A stretch of DNA of 64,000 nucleotides from Desulfovibrio gilichinskyi (GTDB lineage Bacteria; Desulfobacterota; Desulfovibrionia; Desulfovibrionales; Desulfovibrionaceae), in contig NZ_FWZU01000004.1 of NCBI RefSeq assembly GCF_900177375.1, forward strand, positions 489,633-553,632, read 5' to 3'. Position 1 is the first letter of the stretch. The number at the start of each line of letters is the position of its first letter. Under the pieces are notes generated by a model. It was not told the DNA's origin. It worked only from the letters and a program-made list of their open reading frames with translations, and did not search any database. A program made the position numbers and the translations under genes. Positions 55,823-64,000 of this stretch are shown in pieces.

Positions 55823-55889
55823 TTATCAATTACTGTTTAGATTTTGTGATGAACATGAAAGCTAAATTGTTATTGAAGGAGGGGAAAGT

Positions 55890-57167
55890 ATGAAATATAG
55901 AAAGCAGCCTATTGAGGCAATCCCAACCCAGGCTAGAATCGCAATATATGGAGCTGGTCGTCTCGGGGCTATGCTCAAAGGTTATTTAGAAAAGTCGCAA
56001 CGAGGAAATAGTATTCCTTTCTTTATAGATTCTTTTAAGAATGGGGAGTTTGAAGGTATAAATGTTGTAAATGTGAATGATGTTGGACTGTTAAAAGATA
56101 AGTATGACTTGATAGTGATTGCATCACAATTTTCTAATGAGATTATAGAAACTCTTTGTAAATTGGATATAAAAAAATTTATAGCTCTTGATGATCATTA
56201 TTTTTTAAATTTTGTTTTATCTAATGAAGAATTTAATTCATTTCAGCGAAAATTGTTGGTTGATAATAATTATCTCCCTTCGATTATGTTGTTGCAAATA
56301 TCTGCATTATGCAACCTAAAATGCACAATGTGTGCACATGAGAAGTGGAGAAGTTCTTCTGGGTTTATGGAAGATCGTATTTTTTTTAAAACGTTGGAGC
56401 AATGTAAAATAAATGGGGTTCATGAACTTCATTTTTATGGGCCACGCGGTGAACCTTTACTACACCCAAAGGCTTTAGATTATATAAAGGTTGCATCAAA
56501 TGAAGGGTTCAGAGTTACACTTATTACAAATGGAACTCTTCTTACTGAGGATAAAATAAATTCTTTGTTGGATAGTGGTGTTTCAGAAATAGGGCTGTCA
56601 TTTAGTGGTCACAATAAAGAAAGTTATGAATCGGTTTATGTTGGAGCAAAATTTGAGGAGACGATAGCCAGTATACGCTCTTTGAAAAGTAAGATTTCTA
56701 AAATGAAAACACCTCCACTTTTTTCTGTGAAAGGAGTTCTTACTTCTGATTCTCTAGATGACTTGAATTTGAGTCGTAAGTTTTTGAGAAATCTATCCCT
56801 TTCTCCAGATGAATTTGTTGTTGAAATCGCTAAAAACTGGAGAGGGGCAGTTGAGTTAGGCGTTTTTCACCCGAGAAGAAATTTTTATACATTGATGCCT
56901 ATAGACGACAGCCAAGTAAGGTTTTGCGAGTTTGTCAGACGTTGGGTCGTCTATGTTGACGGAGATGTAGCTCCGTGTGGATGTTTAAACTATGACAAAA
57001 CACTGAAGCTTGGAAATATAGAAGAAGATTCACTGGCAGATTTAGCAACAAGTAAGATTCACATTGATATTATTGATTCACTTTGTTCAGGTAATATTGA
57101 TGCTAATACGCTTTGTCAGAAGTGCGATTTTCCTTATAGAGTACCATATGGCTATATGAGACCATGA
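55890..57167 (+). CDS. Radical SAM protein with N-terminal Rossmann-like domain (paralogue)
   Basis: A 425-residue paralogue of the preceding gene, with the same order: Rossmann-like domain (IAIYGAGRLGAMLKGYLEKS, FFIDSF), then CNLKCTMC (CxxxCxxC) at about residue 148, a central barrel, and SPASM-like Cys (PCGC, CQKC). Divergence between the two is large enough to suggest different substrates or successive steps. A strong GAAGGAGG precedes the ATG. Base composition is markedly AT-rich, more than in the first half of the island. Confidence 0.88.
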   Translation: MKYRKQPIEAIPTQARIAIYGAGRLGAMLKGYLEKSQRGNSIPFFIDSFKNGEFEGINVVNVNDVGLLKDKYDLIVIASQFSNEIIETLCKLDIKKFIALDDHYFLNFVLSNEEFNSFQRKLLVDNNYLPSIMLLQISALCNLKCTMCAHEKWRSSSGFMEDRIFFKTLEQCKINGVHELHFYGPRGEPLLHPKALDYIKVASNEGFRVTLITNGTLLTEDKINSLLDSGVSEIGLSFSGHNKESYESVYVGAKFEETIASIRSLKSKISKMKTPPLFSVKGVLTSDSLDDLNLSRKFLRNLSLSPDEFVVEIAKNWRGAVELGVFHPRRNFYTLMPIDDSQVRFCEFVRRWVVYVDGDVAPCGCLNYDKTLKLGNIEEDSLADLATSKIHIDIIDSLCSGNIDANTLCQKCDFPYRVPYGYMRP

Positions 57168-57299
57168 AAAACGTTACAAAATGGTGTTCAATTATATGCA
57201 GTTTTATATATGTTAGTTTTTTATCTTTTAAGGTGATATGAGTATTACTAGGTTTGTTGGTATTGTTTTTAGTATAAGTGATCGATTTAAGAGGTGGTT

Positions 57300-59228
57300 A
57301 TGGGGTTTGTAACAAAAATTAACTTTCTTGAAGAATATACTGATAATTCGTTTGTGATAGCTCTTGGTAAAGTTAAAATCCCATCAAACGTCCCACGCAG
57401 TAAAAAAATGTATTTCCCATCAGTTTCTGAAAAAGTATTAGAAGTTATACAAGAAATAGATCCTATTTTGCTAAAAGAAGGCGTAATTATAATAATAGGG
57501 AAAGAGTGCTATTCTTCGAGAAAAATAATAATAGATAGAATTCAAAGGCATCTTGCTTTTTTGTATGCTAAGTTCATTGATCACCCAACAAGAAGTGAAA
57601 CAATTCCAGATTTATTAGGAGTGCGAAAGGGAAAAAATAATGTAATGATTTTGAGGGAAATATGTAAGGCAGCTAATTTACCTATTTATGTTCGCGCCCC
57701 TCTTTGTGATAAAATTGAAGCTTTGCGAATTGGCCTTCCTGTAATTATCCTTGGCCCTGGGCCGTCTTTAAAAAGTATTTTACCGCACTTAATTGAGCTG
57801 AAGCAACGGGCTTTGATTGTTTGTGTTACACGCGTGTTACCTATTTTGCGCGAGTATGGAATTTCTCCTGATTTTGCTCTGCTACTGGATTCATCATATA
57901 GAATGGCTCACTTTACTCCGCAAGCTGAAAAATGGGAAAATACTTATCTGATTTCATTAAGTGTTGCGAATATATCACAGATTGTGAATAATTTTAGGGG
58001 TGTTTTTTTATTTGACAGTTTTGACCTAAATTATATCCCTAACACGTATCGTCTTCGTGAATCATGGCTAAGTTGTGTGCTTGCGGCTTTAGGGCTTGCT
58101 GAGGCTTTGCATGCCCCAGATGTGTATCTCGCTGGAATGGACAGTTGTTGGTATGATTCAGAATTAAGCCTTAATGATGAATTTCCTGCTAATTCTGGAA
58201 GTAACCCTGTTTATGCAAAAAATACTGCGCATGATATTTCACTTGACGATGTTCCTTTTTATCCTCCTGATGAGCCGATTAAAGTCTGTGCTCACATAAG
58301 CTTACCATTTCACGTCCCAGATGTAACAGGGAGAATTGCAAGTACTTTTTTTACATACTTTGCTATTGCTCATGAGGCAGAAATTTTTGCGCGTGAGATA
58401 TCAAAGACCGTTGGAACTAATTTTCATCTACTTAACGATCAGGGCATACTTAATTCAGAGGTTTTCAACATAAACGGGGAAAGACATCTTATTAACAACT
58501 ATTCTTTGCTAGATAGAAATAAAGTTTATCAAATTTTAGATAATGCTTTGTTAACACGTGAAAAATTTGATTATGATGCGTTTATAGCTAATACTAAGGA
58601 TTTGATCAGAATTGTTGAGGCAGAAGCGTGTAGAATTGGTTATTGCCTTGCAACCGAGGATGATGAAGGGGTGAAGAACAGTTTTTTGTATGATTCGTTG
58701 ATGAATGCTGTGAAAAATATGAAATTCCCCGCTGTGTTTTCAAAACTAAATACTGAAAATTATCCTGAGTTAACTAGTGTTTCCAATAATATGCCTTTAC
58801 GCTCAGCTGTTGAGTCTGGGCATAAATGGGCCAAATTATTACATAAGGCTGTGGCACAAGCCAACCTATTTAAGAATCTTGAGCTTGGTAAACCAATACA
58901 AGTTTTTTCTCTTCCAGATGAAGTTGATTTAGTCCGTCGTGCTGCAGAAACTCAATACTGTAGATATTTTCCAAATTCAATTATTAAAGTCGTAACGTGT
59001 TATGTGCCTTCAGCTATAGAAGGTTCTAACCCAAACTATCCTTTATCAGCATATATAGATAAAACTGGTAGTATTGGTCATACTTCTAGCTGTTTGCACG
59101 TCTTTTTACCGGGCCGTTTGTGCCATATGGTTGAGAATAGTTGTGCGCTTGTGAGCAAAAAATTGTACCAAGAGTTTTCTTATGTGTTAGATTTATTGCC
59201 AGCTGATAGGTGGATATTGCTCGAGTAA
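57300..59228 (+). CDS. Maf/DUF115-type (motility accessory factor-like) protein
   Basis: A 642-residue protein with a central DUF115/MptE-like domain at about 145-320: IGLPVIILGPGPSLKSILPH, IVCVTRVLPILREYGISPDF, ALLLDSS and VYLAGMDSCWYDS are characteristic. In Maf proteins this domain transfers nonulosonic acids onto Ser/Thr of flagellin in the cytoplasm, so this is the best candidate for the attaching glycosyltransferase of the island. N- and C-terminal regions are not recognised. The start is ATG 57300, with GAGGTG 4 nt before it; an in-frame GTG lies two codons upstream. Confidence 0.85.
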   Translation: MGFVTKINFLEEYTDNSFVIALGKVKIPSNVPRSKKMYFPSVSEKVLEVIQEIDPILLKEGVIIIIGKECYSSRKIIIDRIQRHLAFLYAKFIDHPTRSETIPDLLGVRKGKNNVMILREICKAANLPIYVRAPLCDKIEALRIGLPVIILGPGPSLKSILPHLIELKQRALIVCVTRVLPILREYGISPDFALLLDSSYRMAHFTPQAEKWENTYLISLSVANISQIVNNFRGVFLFDSFDLNYIPNTYRLRESWLSCVLAALGLAEALHAPDVYLAGMDSCWYDSELSLNDEFPANSGSNPVYAKNTAHDISLDDVPFYPPDEPIKVCAHISLPFHVPDVTGRIASTFFTYFAIAHEAEIFAREISKTVGTNFHLLNDQGILNSEVFNINGERHLINNYSLLDRNKVYQILDNALLTREKFDYDAFIANTKDLIRIVEAEACRIGYCLATEDDEGVKNSFLYDSLMNAVKNMKFPAVFSKLNTENYPELTSVSNNMPLRSAVESGHKWAKLLHKAVAQANLFKNLELGKPIQVFSLPDEVDLVRRAAETQYCRYFPNSIIKVVTCYVPSAIEGSNPNYPLSAYIDKTGSIGHTSSCLHVFLPGRLCHMVENSCALVSKKLYQEFSYVLDLLPADRWILLE

Positions 59229-59279
59229 AATTTCTAACAATTTGGTGATCATTTTAGTGAAAGATAAGGAAGTGTTGTT

Positions 59280-61274
59280 TTGAAGCTTTATAATATGAAT
59301 TTTTATTATGATGAAAAGGATAGATTGCCAGCTGATAATCTTGAACGCTTGGTTAAATTATTGTTGGAGTTCTCGAAAAGTGGGATAAAAATAGCTGTTT
59401 ATGGAATGGGCAAAGCTGGGCAAAAAATTTTATCACGACTTTCGAAGGAGAGCGAAGTCAGCGTTAGCGCTTGTTTTGATGCACAGTTTGAAAATTTAAA
59501 CATTTCTACTACTGTTTATTCACCTGACTACATAAGCGATTTCCATGAAATTGATCTGATTATCAACACGGCTCCCCCTCAATATTTATTTGATATAAAT
59601 AAATATATTATGAGTAAAAATGAGAAATTAGCTATTTTAAATTTGTATGATCTTTCAGCATATTTATCCGATAACAGGAATTGGGATTATTCTTATAGAA
59701 TTTTAGTTAAGGATAATGACCTAAAAGGGCCACTTGCTGAATATCATAAACTTATTGCAAGCATAATTAATAAGCGGGTTAAAACCGTTTTAGCAAAGAT
59801 AGAAAGTCAAAGAGTAGTGTCTCCTTCAGAAATTTTAGAAGAACTTGAGCGCGAGCAGTGCTGTCTTGGGGAATATTTAAATAAAGAATTTGAAAAAATT
59901 GTGCATTTAGGTGAAAATCGTATCGAAGGTTTTTTAACCCTTGCAGAACGTTTCCCGTTTTTCACAATCGCTAGAGATGCCGCAGCTACCTTGCTTATAA
60001 AAGAAGGAAAATTTCAGGATGCAGTTAAAGTCTTTAAGCCTTCTTTAGATATGTACCCCTGCTGCCGTTTTTCTTTGCAAAAAATGGCTGAACTACAAGC
60101 CCTCTGTGGAAATTTTGAAGAGTCAAAAAGAAATATATGCGAAGGCCTATTCTTTTTCCCTAATTCATTGGAGCTTAATGAACTTTCTAAAGACCTTGAA
60201 CTAGGAAATTTAAGGAGAATAAGAAAAAAATGGAATGCTAGAGAGGTAAGGCCCGTTCTGAAAAAACGAAAGGTAAGTTTGAGATGTGCTGTTCCTGTAT
60301 GGGGAGAAAAATTTATTAAAATTTTTATGGAACTTTGCTTAGGTTCTTTGCTTTCTTCTGGAAACATTCCTTACACTTCTAAAAGGTACGATATTTGCTT
60401 CGAGATATATTCGTATGAAAATGAATTTGATATAATACGCAGTTATCCTCAGTGGGAAATTTTAAACTCGGTTGTTCCCGTTGAACTAATAGATATTGAT
60501 TCGATTACGCAAGATTTTCAGGATAGGTTTAATTTTACGAATAAATATTCTCATATGTCTATTTGTCATAATTATGCTCTTGAACGGTCAGCTAAGGATG
60601 GAAGTGCTTTATTTATTTTACTTGCTGATTTTATTTTCTCTAATAATTTTGTCAAAAAAGCGTTGCTAAAGTTAGAGATGGGATATGATGTAGTTTTTTC
60701 TACTGGTCTCCGTGCTTCCCTTCAGAAGATACATAAAAATGTTAATCCTGAATTCATGAAAAATAATATTTTTGAAGTTCCAGATGAAGATTTTTTAGAG
60801 CTTGGGATTTCATCCATGCATCCATTTAGTTCTAAAGCTAAAAGCAAAAATCATACGCCTATTTTCCCTAATTATTTTGTCTATGAAGATGAATTTGGAA
60901 ATATTTTATATTCTATTTATGGTAATAATCCAGTCTTTATTTTCCCTCGTAATTTAAATTTACAAATGGATACGACTTTTGATGCTGATTTACCATACAG
61001 GGCAACAGATGGGGGATTAGGTCAGTATGCGTTTTCAGATGATATTGATGGTATGTTTCTCTTTGAAATTGTTGACGAAAATTCAGAAATTGATAGGTAT
61101 GTTAAGAGAAATAGAAAATTAGATGAATGTGCCTACTGGATATATGGAAGAGTTGACCCATTACTCAGATACTTTGGAACAAGGGTGATGCAGTATAAAA
61201 AGAGTAAATCCACTAAATTTAGAGATGAGGTTTACAGTGAATTCATTCGTGAATCCATAAGTCTCGTTCTATAG
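59280..61274 (+). CDS. Large protein: Rossmann-like domain, helical region, glycosyltransferase-like domain
   Basis: A 664-residue protein of unknown function in three parts. About 35-120: Rossmann-like with KIAVYGMGKAGQKIL and an acidic strand end (CFDA). About 170-310: helical, with TPR-like pairs (FFTIARDAAATLLIKEGKFQ, FKPSLDMYPCCRFS). About 335-560: a domain opening VSLRCAVPVWGEKFIKIFME, containing LLADFIFSNNFVKKAL, that resembles a glycosyltransferase nucleotide-sugar region, although no strict DxD is certain. It is a full-length paralogue of the next gene. It may glycosylate flagellin or a related acceptor. Confidence 0.8.
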   Translation: MKLYNMNFYYDEKDRLPADNLERLVKLLLEFSKSGIKIAVYGMGKAGQKILSRLSKESEVSVSACFDAQFENLNISTTVYSPDYISDFHEIDLIINTAPPQYLFDINKYIMSKNEKLAILNLYDLSAYLSDNRNWDYSYRILVKDNDLKGPLAEYHKLIASIINKRVKTVLAKIESQRVVSPSEILEELEREQCCLGEYLNKEFEKIVHLGENRIEGFLTLAERFPFFTIARDAAATLLIKEGKFQDAVKVFKPSLDMYPCCRFSLQKMAELQALCGNFEESKRNICEGLFFFPNSLELNELSKDLELGNLRRIRKKWNAREVRPVLKKRKVSLRCAVPVWGEKFIKIFMELCLGSLLSSGNIPYTSKRYDICFEIYSYENEFDIIRSYPQWEILNSVVPVELIDIDSITQDFQDRFNFTNKYSHMSICHNYALERSAKDGSALFILLADFIFSNNFVKKALLKLEMGYDVVFSTGLRASLQKIHKNVNPEFMKNNIFEVPDEDFLELGISSMHPFSSKAKSKNHTPIFPNYFVYEDEFGNILYSIYGNNPVFIFPRNLNLQMDTTFDADLPYRATDGGLGQYAFSDDIDGMFLFEIVDENSEIDRYVKRNRKLDECAYWIYGRVDPLLRYFGTRVMQYKKSKSTKFRDEVYSEFIRESISLVL

Positions 61275-61355
61275 ATGATTAGTTATAACGACTTAAGAGT
61301 GTTACATATTCTTATTTAATTCTTTACAAATTGGATTTACTCCACTTAGGGTTTT

Positions 61356-63347
61356 ATGAAAATCAAAAATTTTAATTTTGAGTATATGGCTGACAATCGT
61401 CTACCTGATCAATATCTTGAAGAAATTGTTGAGTACTTATCTGACATCCAGAAAGAAAGGTTTAAAATAGGCATTTACGGAATGGGGGAGGCTGGTGTTA
61501 AAATATTCACCAGACTCAAATGTTTTAACTCTGTTTTGGAAATCTTATGTTTTGATGCTGGTTCCGTCTTTGCCACTAAAGATATTAAGATTTTTAAGCC
61601 TGATCAAATTTCTGACTTTATTGAGTTAGGTATAATAATCAATACAGTTCCCCCGCAATTTACTTTTGATGTCTTGAAAGTAATATATTTGCAAAATCCT
61701 GAGCTAAATGTGTTGAATTTATATGATGTCCTTTTATATGTAAAAGATGATAGAAATTGGGATTTTTCTTATAAAATGTTGGCTAAGAGTGTGGGATTTA
61801 AGGGGGAGGTTGCTCTCTATTACACCAAAGTTGCCAATGTCATTAATCGAAGGGTTAAAGAAAGTTTAAAGAGACTTGAAAGTGCGCGGAAATTTTCAAA
61901 TGTTGAAGTTATAAATCTTCTTATGGGTCAAGAAAAATGTTTAGGAGAATATCTTGAAGCTGAGTTGGTGAAAGCGATTGATGCAACGAATGGGAAAGTG
62001 GAAAAATTAATTGAGCTAGCTGAAAGATTTCCTTTTTTTACTATTGCAAGAGATATTGCCGCCTGTTTACTTATTCATGAGAATCTGTTTAAGGATGCTG
62101 TAAATGTATTTAAACCTGCCTTGTTACTTTATCCTTGTTGTCATCAATCCTTAGCAAAGTATGCTGAATTGCAGGCTATATCTGGTGATTATGAAGGAGC
62201 ACAAGAGTCTGTCTCTCGAGCGTGCTATTTTTCACCTGAGTCTAAGTCTTTGCTAGCCTCAGCGAAAGAAATTGAAGGGAAAAACAGAACACTCTTGATA
62301 AATAAGTGGAAGCGTAGGAAAGTTCGCCCTGACCTTAAAAAAAGAAAGGTCAGTCTTAAGTGTTCAACTCCTGTATGGGGAGAAATATATATTAAGAATT
62401 TCATGGAAGTAGGATTGCGGTCTCTCTTTGCTTCGGGGAATATTCCATATGCAGCAAATGAGCATCAGGTAAGTTTTACAATTTACACTCGGGAGCAAGA
62501 TTTTGAATGTGTTAAGAGCTACAAGGAATGGGACATTTTAAGTAGTTTGGTTTCTGCAGAGCTTGTTTCGATTGAGTCGGTAATAAAAAAAAGGGAATGC
62601 ACAAATAAATCATTTTGCAAGTATTCAATGCTGAGCATTTGTCAAAATGATGCTCTTGAAGAAGCTTATCTAAGTGGAAGTGTCGCTTTTATTCCGCTTG
62701 CTGATTTTATTTTTTCTGCTGATTATATTAAATCTGCATTACATAAATTAGATTTAGGATATGATGTTATATTTGGTACCGGATTTAAAGTCTCTCAAGA
62801 GTCTTTTGTAGAAAAGATAGTTCATGAGTTTTCTGATGGTAGAGTTATTGAGGCACCGAGTATAGATTTATTTGCAGTTGGAATAAAATATATACATCCG
62901 TTCAGTGTTCACTCTATGGATGCTAATTATACTCCATTATGGCCAAACTATTACACGTATAAGAATAATGATGAACAGTATATTCATAATATGTTTGGAA
63001 GCAACCCATTATTTATTTACCAAAACGAAAAATTAGAAATTGATTCTACACTTGATGCCGATCTTCCCTATAAAGCTGTAGATGGTGGATTGAGAAGATA
63101 TCTTTTCGCTGATGAAATAGATGGAATGATGCTTTTTGAAATTGTGTCTGAGAATTCGGAATTAGGTAATTATTGCAAGAAAAAAAGATCTTCAGAATGT
63201 TCTTCCTACTGGATACAAGGGACAATAGATCCTGTTTCAAGATTCATGGGAACCCGCCTAATTGTGTTTAAAAGTTCTAACGCTGATGTTGAACGCGGTG
63301 AAAAGTATTTTAAAGCTGTCGAAGAAACTATTGATTTAGTATTATAG
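61356..63347 (+). CDS. Paralogue of the preceding Rossmann/helical/glycosyltransferase-like protein
   Basis: A 663-residue paralogue with the same three-part layout: Rossmann-like N terminus (KIGIYGMGEAGVKIFTRL), helical centre (FFTIARDIAACLLIHE, FKPALLLYPCCHQSL), and the domain beginning VSLKCSTPVWGEIYIKNFME with PLADFIFSADYIKSALHKLD. Conservation is strongest in the last domain and in the DADLPY...DGGL segment near residues 550-570, pointing to an active site there. The tandem pair suggests two similar transfer steps. It is the last gene before an IS element; base composition is very AT-rich. Confidence 0.8.
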   Translation: MKIKNFNFEYMADNRLPDQYLEEIVEYLSDIQKERFKIGIYGMGEAGVKIFTRLKCFNSVLEILCFDAGSVFATKDIKIFKPDQISDFIELGIIINTVPPQFTFDVLKVIYLQNPELNVLNLYDVLLYVKDDRNWDFSYKMLAKSVGFKGEVALYYTKVANVINRRVKESLKRLESARKFSNVEVINLLMGQEKCLGEYLEAELVKAIDATNGKVEKLIELAERFPFFTIARDIAACLLIHENLFKDAVNVFKPALLLYPCCHQSLAKYAELQAISGDYEGAQESVSRACYFSPESKSLLASAKEIEGKNRTLLINKWKRRKVRPDLKKRKVSLKCSTPVWGEIYIKNFMEVGLRSLFASGNIPYAANEHQVSFTIYTREQDFECVKSYKEWDILSSLVSAELVSIESVIKKRECTNKSFCKYSMLSICQNDALEEAYLSGSVAFIPLADFIFSADYIKSALHKLDLGYDVIFGTGFKVSQESFVEKIVHEFSDGRVIEAPSIDLFAVGIKYIHPFSVHSMDANYTPLWPNYYTYKNNDEQYIHNMFGSNPLFIYQNEKLEIDSTLDADLPYKAVDGGLRRYLFADEIDGMMLFEIVSENSELGNYCKKKRSSECSSYWIQGTIDPVSRFMGTRLIVFKSSNADVERGEKYFKAVEETIDLVL

Positions 63348-63475
63348 TATAGTGAATAGGTCTCATAACTGGTCAACATAAGTATTTTTTTTACAAAACT
63401 GATCAATTTGAAAATAGGAAAGATTAAATATGTGTTGTGTCTCGCTTTCCACTGTTTTAATAGTATACACTAGAA

Positions 63476-64000
63476 TGGTAATCATCCCATTTTTAATGGC
63501 TCTTAAAAGTAGAGGCTATGCGGCCATTCTTAGTTTTTGCATCGGGGTAATGCCACCAATGCCCATATTGGACCGTTCGTTGTTGTATGTCCAGAGCCAT
63601 TTTGTTGCGTGCTCCTGGACCTCATTGATGCTCTCGAACAAATATTGTGCGAGCCAATCATACCGCACAGTTCGGTTGAATCGCTCGACATAAGCATTTT
63701 GCTGAGGGTTGCCAGGCTGAATGTAATCCAAACATATCGCGTGCTTTTCAGCCCAGGCTTGCAGCTTATGGCTGATATACTCCGGCCCGTTGTCGCAACG
63801 TATCGCTATGGGCTTGCCTCGCCATTCAATGATCTGATCCAACGCACGAATAATTCGTTCAGATGGCAAGGAAAAGTCTACATCAATTGTGAGTCCCTCA
63901 CGGTAAAAGTCATCAATCACATTGAAAAGACGAAAATTACGACCATATTGAAGCTGATCGTGCATAAAATCCATGGACCAAGACTGGTTGATTGCAGTCG
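63476..64000 (-). mobile_element. IS3-family insertion sequence, right-end part
   Basis: The transposase reading frame on the minus strand runs to the window edge. The proposed outer end is TGGTAATCATCCCA at about 63476, which begins with TG as IS3 ends do and lies 40 nt beyond the transposase stop. The other end and any target duplication lie outside the window, so the boundary is inference. Confidence 0.75.
63516..64000 (-). CDS. IS3-family transposase, OrfB C-terminal part (partial)
   Basis: An rve-type integrase core that continues past the window end. Catalytic residues are visible: Asp in [10 protein letters not shown], Asp in [15 protein letters not shown] and Glu in [12 protein letters not shown], the DDE triad of IS3 OrfB. 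The end [10 protein letters not shown] is usual for the family. The 5' part of the frame and the accompanying OrfA are not in the window. The transposase has higher GC than the genes beside it, as expected of a later insertion into the AT-rich island. Confidence 0.93.
   Translation of the reverse strand, partial: TAINQSWSMDFMHDQLQYGRNFRLFNVIDDFYREGLTIDVDFSLPSERIIRALDQIIEWRGKPIAIRCDNGPEYISHKLQAWAEKHAICLDYIQPGNPQQNAYVERFNRTVRYDWLAQYLFESINEVQEHATKWLWTYNNERSNMGIGGITPMQKLRMAA

Noticed and set aside
63430..63693. Plus-strand frame of 87 codons at the IS end
   Set aside because: It runs antisense over the transposase and has no recognised product.

Overview
The window looks like a chromosomal segment of a Desulfovibrio-type sulfate-reducing bacterium (Desulfovibrionales, probably a salt-adapted Maridesulfovibrio-like lineage). 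This is inferred from the gene content: a glycyl-radical microcompartment locus in the gene order known from choline-using Desulfovibrio, several large hybrid sensor kinases, an ablAB pair for the osmolyte N-epsilon-acetyl-beta-lysine, and a NhaB sodium/proton antiporter. No database search was possible.

Region 1 (1-11668, + strand) is most of a glycyl-radical-enzyme microcompartment (BMC) operon. It starts inside the signature lyase, most likely choline trimethylamine-lyase CutC. It continues with the activase, CoA-acylating aldehyde dehydrogenase, PduL phosphotransacylase, EutJ-like ATPase, iron alcohol dehydrogenase, a PduS/RnfC-like Fe-S flavoprotein, an EutP-like GTPase, two small uncharacterised BMC proteins and seven shell proteins (three hexamer-type, one pentamer, two tandem-domain trimers, one permuted hexamer). 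Together they would cleave the substrate, trap acetaldehyde in the shell, and split it into acetyl-CoA/acetyl-phosphate and ethanol. A strong terminator at 7640-7677 divides the operon.

Region 2 (11690-41759) is ordinary housekeeping and signalling. It holds three histidine kinases, a lone receiver, an aspartoacylase, NhaB, a PEP-synthase-like protein without the catalytic barrel next to a phosphatase/YkgJ fusion, ablAB, a PAS-LuxR regulator, two small genes behind a plausible sigma-54 promoter next to a sigma-54 activator, an RND efflux pair, a YciH/SUI1 protein and a chemoreceptor.

Region 3 (about 42500-63350, + strand) is the most unusual part: a long one-directional surface-glycan, probably flagellin-glycosylation, island. 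A sigma-28-like promoter precedes a NeuB-like synthase without a SAF domain. Then come a HldE-like enzyme with its two domains in inverted order, a deoxyhypusine-synthase-like protein, a GmhA-like isomerase, a HAD phosphatase, an APH-like kinase, a split transketolase, three methyltransferase-like proteins and the remnant of another, four radical SAM proteins, a Maf/DUF115 protein, and two paralogous proteins joining a Rossmann-like domain, a helical region and a glycosyltransferase-like domain. The same Rossmann-like N-terminal domain appears on two of the radical SAM enzymes. The simplest reading is an unusual heptose- or ulosonate-derived sugar that is built, modified and attached to flagellin. 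The later part of the island is visibly AT-rich, and the window ends in an IS3-family insertion sequence.
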